DNA of 64,000 bases from Acrocarpospora pleiomorpha (GTDB lineage: Bacteria; Actinomycetota; Actinomycetes; Streptosporangiales; Streptosporangiaceae), in contig NZ_BLAF01000047.1 of NCBI RefSeq assembly GCF_009687885.1, positions 2,565-66,564 of the forward strand. The letters are read 5' to 3'. Shown here piece by piece: positions 48,033 through 55,787 of this stretch. A program made the translations under genes and the position numbers. Within the stretch, counting starts at the first letter, position 1; the number at the start of each line of letters is the position of its first letter. The notes below the pieces were generated by a model, which did not search any database, was not told the DNA's origin, and saw nothing but the letters and a program-made list of their open reading frames with translations.

Positions 48033-48692
48033 TCACGCACGGAGGTAGGCCAGGACGGCGAGCACGCGGCGGTGGTCGTCGCCGCCCGGCGTGAGGTCGA
48101 GTTTGAGGAAGATGCTGCCGATGTGCTTGGCCACCGCGGCTTCGGTGACGAAGAGGCCGCGGGAGATGGCGGCGTTGGTCTTACCCTGGGCCATCAGTTC
48201 GAGCACCTCGCGTTCGCGCTGGGTGAGGCGTTGAAGCGGGTTCTCGCGACGGCGCAGCAGTTGCCGTACGACCTCCGGATCGACGACCGTGCCGCCGCCG
48301 GCGACCCGGACCAGCGCCTCGGCGAACTCGCGGGCGTTTCCGACGCGGTCCTTGAGCAGGTAGCCGACCGCTAGTCCGTCGCCGGAGTTGAGCAGCTCGG
48401 CGGCGTAGGTGTGCTGCACGTACTGGCTGAGCACGAGCACGGGCAGTCCGGGGTGCTCGGCGCGGAGTTCGACGGCGGCGCGCAGCCCATCGTCGGTCAT
48501 GTCCGGCGGCATCCGTACATCGGTGACCAGGGCGTCGGGAGTGAGATCGCGCACGGCCGCCCGCAGCGCGGGGGCGTCGCGGACCGCCGCGGCCACCCGG
48601 TGGCCGAAGCGTTCGAGCAGGGTGACCAGGCCCTCGCGCAGTAGGGCGTCGTCCTCGGCGAGGACGACGGTCAGGGGCCGGTCGAGGCGCAT
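48033..48692 (-). CDS. NarL/LuxR-type response regulator
   Basis: 219 residues. Receiver domain about 8-125: acidic pair EDD (13-15), phosphoacceptor Asp in DALVTDVRMPP (about 58), Lys in GYLLKDRVG (about 110). LuxR-type helix-turn-helix about 150-215: LTQREREVLELMAQGKTNAAIS, then GLFVTEAAVAKHIGSIFLKL. It is coupled to the kinase gene (22-base overlap). The 18-bp palindrome at 49963-49980, upstream of the kinase gene and the ABC genes, is a probable target. Confidence 0.92.
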   Translation of the reverse strand: MRLDRPLTVVLAEDDALLREGLVTLLERFGHRVAAAVRDAPALRAAVRDLTPDALVTDVRMPPDMTDDGLRAAVELRAEHPGLPVLVLSQYVQHTYAAELLNSGDGLAVGYLLKDRVGNAREFAEALVRVAGGGTVVDPEVVRQLLRRRENPLQRLTQREREVLELMAQGKTNAAISRGLFVTEAAVAKHIGSIFLKLDLTPGGDDHRRVLAVLAYLRA

Positions 48693-49927
48693 GGGATCTC
48701 CACGGTGAGCGCGGTGGGTCCGCCGGGCGGGCTGAAGAGTTCCAGTGTCCCTTCCAGTACGGCGATGCGGTCGGCGAGTCCGGTCAGCCCGGTGCCGGCG
48801 GCCAGGTCGGCGCCGCCCGTCCCGTCGTCGCGGACCCGCAGGGTGAGAACTCCCGCCTCGTGCCGTGCGCGCAGGGAGCCACGGGAGGCGTTGCTGTGTT
48901 TGACGACGTTCGCCAGCGCCTCGCTCACCACGAAGTACGCGGCGGTCTCCACCGGCTGGGGGAGCCTTCCTGGCAGGCAGATGTCCACGTCGACGGGGAT
49001 CGGGGAGCGTGCGGCCAGATCCTCCACGGCGGCGGCCAGGCCCCGGTCGGTGAGCACCTGGGGGTGGATGCCGTGGATCAGTCCCCGGATCTCGGTCATG
49101 GCGAGGCCGGCCAGCTCCTGCGCCTTGGCGACCTGGGCGGCGGCCGGGCTGCCGGTGGGCAGGTCGAGCTGGGCGAGGCCCAGTGACATGGTGAGGGCGG
49201 TGATCCGCTGCTGCGCCCCGTCGTGCAGGTCACGTTCGATGCGGCGGCGCTCGGCTTCGAAGGCCGCGACGAGCCGGGCGCGGGAGCTGGTCAGCTCCTG
49301 GACGCGGCGCTGCAGCCCGCTCGGCTGGGGAGCGATAAGGGCCCGCGTGATCGTTGTCCTGGCGCCGGCGTACGCGCAGGTCATGAGCCCGCCCGCGCCC
49401 AGCAGGACGACGCCGACCGGGAAGAGCAGCAGCGCGAGCAGCCACGTCTCGTCCGTGAACCACACCCACACCACGGAGGTCAGGCACAGCACCGGCAGCC
49501 CCGCCAGGATGAGCCCCGCCACGAGGTCCACGCCCCACAGAGCCGAGCCGAACAGCACCGCGTAGGCAAGCTCGCGCCAGGTCGCCGGGTCGGTGAACCG
49601 CGCGGCGAGCCGGGCGGTGAGCGAGTCCGCGTCCGCGCGGCGGTAGTCGGCCTGGGCCGGTTCGAAGTCCACCAGGCGCAACCTGCGCCGCTCGAACCTG
49701 GCCACCGGCCGGCTCACATACACGAAGAACAGCACAAGCATGACGATCAAGTACGGCGCCGTGGTCGTCACGGCGACCACCACCAGCGTCAGCACCCCCA
49801 GGAGGAGGGCGCCGATGAGCGCCCCGGACATCGCGTAGCCGAACGAGCGCCAGGGCCACGACGAGCGGAGCAGCCGCAGCGGGGGCTGGCTCATCGCCTC
49901 CCAGGCGTTACCAGGGCTGACGTCCAT
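48671..49927 (-). CDS. NarL-type sensor histidine kinase
   Basis: 418 residues from ATG 49927 (ATG 49894 is possible). Four membrane helices in two pairs, at about 33-70 and 118-170, without a large outer loop, so the signal is likely sensed in the membrane. HisKA_3 domain: RRRIERDLHDGAQQRITALT (about 217-236, phosphorylated His) and C-terminal ATPase with VVSEALANVVKHSNAS (about 320), DDGTGGAD and GTGLTGLADRIAVLEG (about 362-390). The regulator gene follows with overlap. Typical of systems that sense cell-envelope drugs or control a neighbouring ABC exporter. Confidence 0.9.
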   Translation of the reverse strand: MDVSPGNAWEAMSQPPLRLLRSSWPWRSFGYAMSGALIGALLLGVLTLVVVAVTTTAPYLIVMLVLFFVYVSRPVARFERRRLRLVDFEPAQADYRRADADSLTARLAARFTDPATWRELAYAVLFGSALWGVDLVAGLILAGLPVLCLTSVVWVWFTDETWLLALLLFPVGVVLLGAGGLMTCAYAGARTTITRALIAPQPSGLQRRVQELTSSRARLVAAFEAERRRIERDLHDGAQQRITALTMSLGLAQLDLPTGSPAAAQVAKAQELAGLAMTEIRGLIHGIHPQVLTDRGLAAAVEDLAARSPIPVDVDICLPGRLPQPVETAAYFVVSEALANVVKHSNASRGSLRARHEAGVLTLRVRDDGTGGADLAAGTGLTGLADRIAVLEGTLELFSPPGGPTALTVEIPCASTGP

Positions 49928-49962
49928 GCGACCGAACCTAACTCGCGCCGCGCCGCCGCGGC

Positions 49963-49980
49963 GGTAGAGAAATCTCTACC
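49963..49980. promoter_or_regulatory. 18-bp palindromic operator between kinase and ABC genes
   Basis: GGTAGAGA (49963-49970), AA, TCTCTACC (49973-49980): perfect 8-base inverted arms. It lies 36 bases upstream of the kinase start and 58 bases upstream of the ABC ATPase start, so one site can control both directions. The size fits a LuxR-type response-regulator dimer. Confidence 0.6.
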
Positions 49981-50037
49981 TTCCCCCTCACTCCAGCACC
50001 AATGACCGGGTTCCCCGCCGGCGCCCATCGTGAAGGC

Positions 50038-50784
50038 ATGACCGCTATCCCCGACACCGCGACCGCCCTGCGCCTGCGCGACCTGCGCAAGGAATACCGG
50101 GTGGGCCAGCAGACCGTGATCGCCCTCGACGGCGTCACCCTCGATCTTCCCCGCGGCAGCTTCACCGCGGTGATGGGCCCGTCCGGCTCCGGCAAGTCCA
50201 CGCTGCTGCACTGCGCGGCCGGGCTCGACCGGCCGGATTCGGGCACCGTGGAGCTCGCCGGCGCGCCGCTGGGCGGACTGAGCGAGCGGGCGCTGACCAA
50301 GCTGCGCCGGGACCGTGCCGGCTTCGTCTTCCAGGCCTTTAACCTCATGCCCTCACTCACCGCCGCGCAGAACGTCTCGCTGCCGCTCCGGCTGGCCCAC
50401 CGACGGCCGGCGCTCACCCAGGTGGAGGGGGCCCTGGCCGCCGTGGGGCTGGCCGAGCGGGCCGGGCATCGGCCCGCCGAGCTGTCCGGTGGGCAGCAGC
50501 AGCGCGTCGCCGTCGCCCGGGCGCTGGTCACCTCACCCGACGTGCTCTTCGCCGATGAGCCGACCGGCGCCCTCGACACCAAGAGCTCTCACCAGGTCAT
50601 GGGGCTGCTGCGGCAGCTGGTCGACGAGCACGGCCAGACCGTCGTCATGGTCACCCACGATCCGGTGGTGGCGGCGTGGGCGGACCGCGTGGTCTTCCTG
50701 TGCGACGGCCGCATCGCCGGTCAGCTGTACCACCCCACCCCCGAAACCGTAGCCAACCGCCTCGCCCACCTGGAAGACGCCTGA
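50038..50784 (+). CDS. ABC transporter ATP-binding protein (MacB/LolD type)
   Basis: 248 residues from ATG 50038. Walker A MGPSGSGKSTLLHCAAGLD (about 46-64), Q loop FVFQAFNLMPSLTA (about 98-111), signature LSGGQQQRVAVARAL (about 149-163), Walker B VLFADEPTGALD (about 169-180), H loop VTHDP (about 207-211). It drives the FtsX-like permease encoded next, whose ATG overlaps its stop (TGATG). The pair is probably induced through the adjacent two-component system. The permease reading frame is broken, so function depends on that point. Confidence 0.93.
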   Translation: MTAIPDTATALRLRDLRKEYRVGQQTVIALDGVTLDLPRGSFTAVMGPSGSGKSTLLHCAAGLDRPDSGTVELAGAPLGGLSERALTKLRRDRAGFVFQAFNLMPSLTAAQNVSLPLRLAHRRPALTQVEGALAAVGLAERAGHRPAELSGGQQQRVAVARALVTSPDVLFADEPTGALDTKSSHQVMGLLRQLVDEHGQTVVMVTHDPVVAAWADRVVFLCDGRIAGQLYHPTPETVANRLAHLEDA

Positions 50785-52752
50785 TGCGAACCCAGACCCG
50801 GATGATCGCCCCGACCTCGGCGAACCCGCTGCCGGGGCTACGCTCGCGCGCCGCCACCCTCGCCGGCACCGCGCTCGCCCTCGTGCTGGGCAGCGCCCTC
50901 ACCTCCGGCACGCTGCTGGTGGTCGCCGCCGCCGCGCAGGCGTCGGAGGCCGACGAGGACGCGCGGTACTGGGCGACCGTCGTGATGGTCCTACTGGGTA
51001 CGGCGACGACCGTGGCGTGCTTCGTCTCGGTCTTCGTCGTCGCCTCGACCTTCGCGCTCAACGTGGCCCTTCGGCGGCGCGAGCTGGCGCTGCTGCGGTT
51101 GAGCGGCGCGACACCCGGCCAGGTGCGGCGCTCGGTGATGGCCGAGGCCCTCGTCACGGGGGCGCTCGCCGCCGGGCTCGGCGCGGCGCTCGGGCCGATC
51201 ACCGCACCCGTGCTCACCGGGCTGATCGACCGGAGCGGGCTGGTGGCAGGCGGCTTCCCCGTCCCGTACGCCGTCTGGCCGCAGGCCGCATCCTTCGGTC
51301 TCGGGCTGGCGGTGGCGCTGATCGGCGCGTGGGCCGCGAGCCGGCGCGCCGGGAGGATCAGCCCGCTGGAGGCCCTGCGCGAGGCGTCGATCGACAGGAA
51401 GCCGATGACGAGAAGCCGCTGGATCGGCGGTCTCGGGTTCCTGGCCATCGGCCTGTGGCAGGTGGCCGACGCCCCGTCCACCAGCTCCGACAGCGCGCTC
51501 ACCGACACCACGCTCGTCGCCGCGTGCCTCATCACCGCCGTCGCGCTCCTGGCACCCGTCATCGTCCCGCCGCTGCTGCGCATGGCCTTCCTCCCGCTTG
51601 CGCGTGGCCGGGGCGCGGAGGGGATGCTGGCCCGTGAGAACGCCGTGGCCGCGGTCCGGCGCACCGCGGCCACTGCCGCCCCGGCTCTCGTCACCGTCGG
51701 GCTGGCCGCGGCGCTGACGGGCGCGCTGGGCACGGTGAGCGCCGCCCAGCTGGGCGATGTCCGGCAGCTGGTGCGTGCGGACGCGGTCGTGACGGCGGAC
51801 CGCGCGCCAGGCGACGGCTCCGTGCCCGAAGCCGCGGTGGACGCCGCGGCGGCGATCACCGGAGCGACGGTGAGCGCGCAATCCCGCGGAGAGGTTTACC
51901 TGTCCCAGCCTGACGGCGACGAACGGCGGGCCGCCATCGGAATAGACGCGCGCACCTGGCCCCGGGCGATCACGGTGAACATCACCCAGGGCGACCTTGG
52001 CCGGCTCTCCCGGGCCGGACACCATGGTCGTCGCCCAGCAGGAGGGCGAGGACCCCGCCATGTCCATGGGCAAGGCCATCCCCGTACGATTCCCGGACGG
52101 CACGACGCGGCGGCTCGAAGTCGTGGCCGTCGTGCGCCAAGCCTCGGAAGCCCTGCCGATCCCGTCGGTGCTGCTGGACCGCGACCTCCTGCGCGCCCAC
52201 GATCCGCGAGCCCGCACCGAGGTGGCGTACGTCAGCGGCGCCGGCGTCCCGGCGGTACGGGCCGCCGTCGCTGCGGCCGGAACCAGAGCCCGTACGGGGA
52301 ATGCCGCGGACTATGCCGAGGCCCTGTACGGCACCGCCCGGGACAGCAACAACCTGCTCCTGGCCCTCGTCGGCGGCATGTCGCTGGCCTACACCTTCAT
52401 CGCCCTCGCGAACACCCTGGTCATGACCACGGCGGACCGCAGGAGGGAATTCGCCATGCTGCGGATGGCGGGGGCCACCCGGGGCCAGATCGTGCGACTC
52501 GCGGCGTACGAGGCCGCAGCGGCAGTCCTGGCCGGCGCTGTCCTGGGCGTCACCGTGGCGCTGCTCACCTTACGAAGTCTGGTTTCGGGCCTGTCGGAGA
52601 ACTTCGTCACGATCTCTCCGGTCATGCCATGGGCGCTGACCGCCGCGGCGACGGGCACCTGCCTTGCGGCGGCCGCCACCACAGCGGCACTCACCGCGAC
52701 GTACACGCTTGGCCGGCAGTCCAGGCGTCAGCCGAGGATGCCGCGGTCGTAG
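50784..52752 (+). pseudogene. FtsX-like ABC permease with one frameshift
   Basis: From ATG 50784 the frame encodes four membrane helices and part of the extracytoplasmic domain, to ITQGDLGRLSR. At about 52009 an extra C in CTCTCCCGGGCC shifts the frame; after it, another frame continues in register with the family (GPDTMVVAQQEGEDPAMSMG, then TFIALANTLVMTTADRRREF, LRMAGATRGQIVRLAAYEAA) to the stop at 52752, about 655 residues in all if restored. Two FtsX cores (ELALLRLSGATPGQV and EFAMLRMAGATRGQI) are intact. Either a young mutation or an assembly error in a C/G run. Without repair the exporter would not work. Confidence 0.75.
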
Positions 52753-53349
52753 GCGGTGGCGACGGCGACGGCGCGGTCGTTGACGCCGAGTTTGGCGTAG
52801 ATGTGGGTGAGGTGGCTTTTGACGGTGGCTTCGCTGATGAACAGGATGGCGGCGACCTCGCGGTTGGGGGTGCCCTTGGCGACCAGGATTTCGCGTTCGC
52901 GGCCGGTCAGGGTGGTGGGGGCGGGAGCGTACCCGGGAGACCAGGCGGGCGGCGATGGCGGGGGACAGGACGGTGCGGCCCGCGGTGGCGGCGCGGACGG
53001 CGGTGAACAGTTCGTCGCGGGGGGCGTCCTTGAGGAGGTAGCCGGTGGCGCCGGCTTCGATCGCGGGGATGGTGTCGGAGTCGGTGTCGTAGGTGGTGAG
53101 CACGAGCACCTTGCAGCGGGGGTTGCGGTGCGACAGTTCTTTGATGGCCTCGACCCCGCCGCCGGGCATGCGCAGGTCCATCAGGACCACGTCGGGGTCG
53201 AGCCGCGCGGCCAGGGCGACCGCGGTGACGCCGTCGGCGGCCTCGGCGAGGACCTCGAAGCCGGCGGCGGAGGCGAAGATGCCGTGCAGGCCGTGCCGCA
53301 CGACCGGGTGGTCGTCGACGATCAGCAGGGTGATGGGGGGTTCAGTCAT
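52728..53349 (-). pseudogene. NarL/LuxR response regulator with one frameshift
   Basis: From ATG 53349 the receiver domain is complete: DDHPVVRHG (about 11), DVVLMDLRMPGG (about 53-64), GYLLKDAPRDE (about 103-113). After SPAIAARLVSRV (about 52935) the frame is lost; in the shifted frame the helix-turn-helix continues (LTGREREILVAKGTPNREVA, then ILFISEATVKSHLTHIYAKL) to a stop at 52728. A net one-base change in the short GTACGCTCCC stretch would restore it. The end overlaps the convergent permease gene by 25 bases. It belongs to a decayed ABC/two-component locus. Confidence 0.75.
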
Positions 53350-53700
53350 GGCGGACCAACGGTACGCGGGCCGAGACGGCGGTGCCGCCGCCGGGCTCGG
53401 ACTCGATCTCGACGGAGCCCGCCACGCGCTCGGCCCTGGCGCGCATGCCGCCGAGCCCGAAACCTCCGCGCGCGGGCAGGGACGGCGGGTCGAAGCCGCG
53501 GCCGTCGTCGCGGACGTCCAGGCTCACCTCGTCGTCGAAGTAGGACAGGGTGACGCCGATCCTGGTGGCGTGGGCATGCCGGCCGGCGTTGGCGAGCGCC
53601 TCCTGGGCGATGCGGAGCAGGGCGGCCTCGATCTCCTCGTGCAGGGGTTCCACGATCCCGGTGACGGTGAACTCGGCCCGTACGCCCGTCGAATCCGACC
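53342..53700 (-). pseudogene. Histidine kinase relic (ATPase domain only)
   Basis: The frame reads VEPLHEEIEAALLRIAQEAL, then ANAGRHAHATRIGVTLSYFD, VRDDGRGFDPPSLPARGGFG, LGGMRARAERVAG and the final strand, which is the catalytic half of a NarL-type kinase. Everything upstream (membrane part and phosphoacceptor His) is missing: at about 53700 the sequence changes abruptly to the front part of an ABC ATPase gene. Its stop overlaps the regulator start by 8 bases, as in an intact kinase-regulator pair. Confidence 0.75.
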
Positions 53701-53906
53701 GGCGAGCGGGTCGAGCCCGGCCACCCGGACCCGCCCGGCGTCGGGCGCCCGCAGCCCTTCGACGCACTCGACCGTGGTGGTCTTGCCCGCGCCGTTCGGG
53801 CCGAGCACGCCGAAGATCTCCCCCTCCTCGACGCGAAGGAGACATCGTCGACCACGGGCCGGCCCCCGTAGGACTTGCGCAGTCCGGTGACTTCGATGAT
53901 GGGCAT
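53701..53906 (-). pseudogene. ABC transporter ATPase relic (N-terminal third)
   Basis: ATG 53906 opens MPIIEVTGLRKSYGGRPVVD, the first strand and A loop of an ABC ATPase. At about 53837 one base is missing (GCGTCGAGGAG instead of the expected GCGGTCGAGGAG); in the restored frame the Walker A follows (LGPNGAGKTTTVECVEGLRA) and then GLDPLAGR, where the sequence joins the kinase relic. Signature and Walker B are gone. So a deletion removed the rest of this gene, any permease gene and the front of the kinase. Confidence 0.75.
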
Positions 53907-53954
53907 GCCCCGATCGTCGCGGGCGAGGCGGCCGCCGGGCATCGCCCGTCGCGC

Positions 53955-53990
53955 TACGCCCGGATCATCCGATCGGATGATCCGGGCGTA
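53955..53990. repeat. Perfect 36-bp palindrome
   Basis: TACGCCCGGATCATCCGA (53955-53972) is followed directly by its exact complement-inverse (53973-53990). It lies 9 bases after the stop codon of the GDSL esterase gene (minus strand) and 49 bases before the ABC relic start. As RNA it gives a hairpin of about 16 pairs, so a terminator for the esterase gene is the simplest reading; an operator is also possible. Confidence 0.7.
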
Positions 53991-53999
53991 CGACCCGGC

Positions 54000-55394
54000 C
54001 TAGTCGAAGCCGAAGCCCCAGGGGAGCGGTTCGCGGTGGAAGAGCCGGCTCGGGACGGCGTCGGCGATCGCCTTGTAGCCGGTCGGGTTCAGGTGCAGGT
54101 GGTCGCCGACGTCGTAGGCCGGGAGGAGCTGCCGGCGGTTGGCGGGATCGCGCGTGGCCCGGTCGAGGTCGATCACGGCGTCGAACCTGCGGCTGGTGCG
54201 GATCCAGTCGTTGACCGTCTGCCGGGCCGCCTCCCGGAATCCCTGCGCGTCGTCGTAGGCGGTGTTGGCGCCGAACGGCGTCAGCGTCGCGCCGTACACC
54301 CGGATCCCGTGGGCGTGGGCCCGGACGATCATCTGGTCGTAGGCCGTGATCAGGTCGGCGGCGACCTGCTGCTGGGCGGCCTGGGAGGCCTCGGCCGTGC
54401 CGATGTCGTTGACGCCCTCGAACAGGATCAGCCAGTCGACCCCGCTCTGCGCCAGCACGTCGCGGTCCAGCCGGCCCAGCGCGTTGGGCCCGAGCCCGTC
54501 GTTCAGGACCCGGTTGCCGCCGGCCGCCTGGTTGAGCACCGCCACGTTCGCCGTGTCGTGGCGGGACTGCAGGCGGTCGAGCAGCTGGTCCGGCCAGCGG
54601 TCGTTCATGTTCGTGGTCGAGCCGCGCCCGTCGGTGAGCGAGTCGCCCACGATGGCGACCGCCGCGGTCGCGCTCTTCGACCACACCTCCACGCCGCTGA
54701 GGAAGTACCAGTGGTCGGTACGGGTCGCCCCCGCCAGATCCGCCGCCCCGACGTGATCACCCGCCAGCAGGTACGACGTGGTCCTCGACCCGGGATGCGA
54801 GGTGATGTTGTTGGAGTTCTGCCCCTGGGCCAGGTACGTCGTCACGGTGAGGTTGGAGCGCGGGGCCACGGTGAAGTTGAGCGGGTCGGAGACCACCTGC
54901 GCGCCGACCGGAACGACCACCGAGGACCGGCCGCTGAACGTGACCGGGCGGATGGTCGCCGGCAGGACCGCGCTGACCCCGGCCTGCCCTCCGGCCGGCA
55001 GTGCGATGGTCACCTTGGTGATGGGCAGCGCCGTACCTCCGAAGGCGTTGGAGAAGCGCAGCCGCATCTGCTGCCCGCCGACCGAGGTGTGCACGGTCTG
55101 CCGCAGCGTGGCGTCGGCGAGCACCAGGTTGTCCTGCGTGAACGGCGCCGGGGGCATGTTGCCAGGCTCGGTCAGCTGGGGCATCGACACCCAGGTGTTG
55201 ACCCAGTGCCCCGCCATCTTGGGCGAGACCCGCGCCGGATCCTGCGCGCGGCCCTGCTCGCCCAGGGCGCTGAAGGCCGGCGCCGCCACGACGACGGCCA
55301 CCGCGATGACCGCGGCGATCACGACCCGGACGAGCTGCGACATCCGTTCGGCCGGCTGGGCGAGCACGGCCGGGTACGGCCGGGCCCGCCTCAC
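54000..55394 (-). CDS. Secreted GDSL/SGNH esterase
   Basis: 464 residues from GTG 55394; ATG 55343 would begin just before the signal helix (VRVVIAAVIAVAVVVAAPAF, about 23-42). An N-terminal beta domain of about 150 residues precedes the SGNH part: block I AVAIVGDSLTDGRGST (about 242-257, catalytic Ser), NQAAGGNRVLNDG (block II Gly, about 284), LFEGVNDIG (block III, about 317) and VGDHLHLNPTGYKAIAD (Asp and His, about 430-446). It belongs to the rhamnogalacturonan/xylan acetylesterase-like lipase group and acts outside the cell. Two GAAA-TTTC motifs upstream suggest carbohydrate-responsive control. Confidence 0.9.
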   Translation of the reverse strand: MRRARPYPAVLAQPAERMSQLVRVVIAAVIAVAVVVAAPAFSALGEQGRAQDPARVSPKMAGHWVNTWVSMPQLTEPGNMPPAPFTQDNLVLADATLRQTVHTSVGGQQMRLRFSNAFGGTALPITKVTIALPAGGQAGVSAVLPATIRPVTFSGRSSVVVPVGAQVVSDPLNFTVAPRSNLTVTTYLAQGQNSNNITSHPGSRTTSYLLAGDHVGAADLAGATRTDHWYFLSGVEVWSKSATAAVAIVGDSLTDGRGSTTNMNDRWPDQLLDRLQSRHDTANVAVLNQAAGGNRVLNDGLGPNALGRLDRDVLAQSGVDWLILFEGVNDIGTAEASQAAQQQVAADLITAYDQMIVRAHAHGIRVYGATLTPFGANTAYDDAQGFREAARQTVNDWIRTSRRFDAVIDLDRATRDPANRRQLLPAYDVGDHLHLNPTGYKAIADAVPSRLFHREPLPWGFGFD

Positions 55395-55787
55395 CGGCCG
55401 ACTCCACGGCGCCCGGGGGAGTGCAAAGGTGAAGCGCTCATCGCTGACCCTCCATCAACTCTGTTCCTGACGACGATCGGCCCCGAAAGTTTCTAACTTA
55501 TTCGGAAATATTTCGGAGGCAACGTACGACGCCCGGATCACCCGGTCAATGGGCTCCCCACCACCAAGCGCCTCACCCACGGGCCCTCGTGGGGCGGCCA
55601 CCACGCACAGCCTCGTCAGGCCCACCGTGACGCGGACGCGCCGTCCCGTGAAACGTTCACCCGCTGCTCATCGGACGATGCGATCTTCGCATGGGCTGGC
55701 CAATTCCGGCGTAGCAGCGCTCCCACCCCGGTTCAAAGCGACACTTATGGGCATTCGTGACTCCCAGCCATAAACGGAAGAGGAGTC
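55395..55787. other. Intergenic region between GDSL esterase and catalase
   Basis: The 393-base gap between divergent genes holds no convincing ORF. Contents seen: the GAAA-TTTC motifs at 55485-55516, a stem CCCACGGGCCCTCGTGGG (about 55576-55593), and a ribosome site GGAAGAGGAG just before the catalase ATG. The rest shows no repeat or RNA gene that I can recognise. Confidence 0.5.
55485..55516. promoter_or_regulatory. Two GAAA-TTTC motifs upstream of the esterase
   Basis: GAAAGTTTC (55485-55493) and CGGAAATATTTCGG (55503-55516) are palindromic cores about 20 bases apart, centre to centre. GAAA-N-TTTC sites are bound by LacI-type regulators of plant-polysaccharide genes in actinomycetes. They lie 91-122 bases upstream of the esterase GTG. 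Confidence 0.4.
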
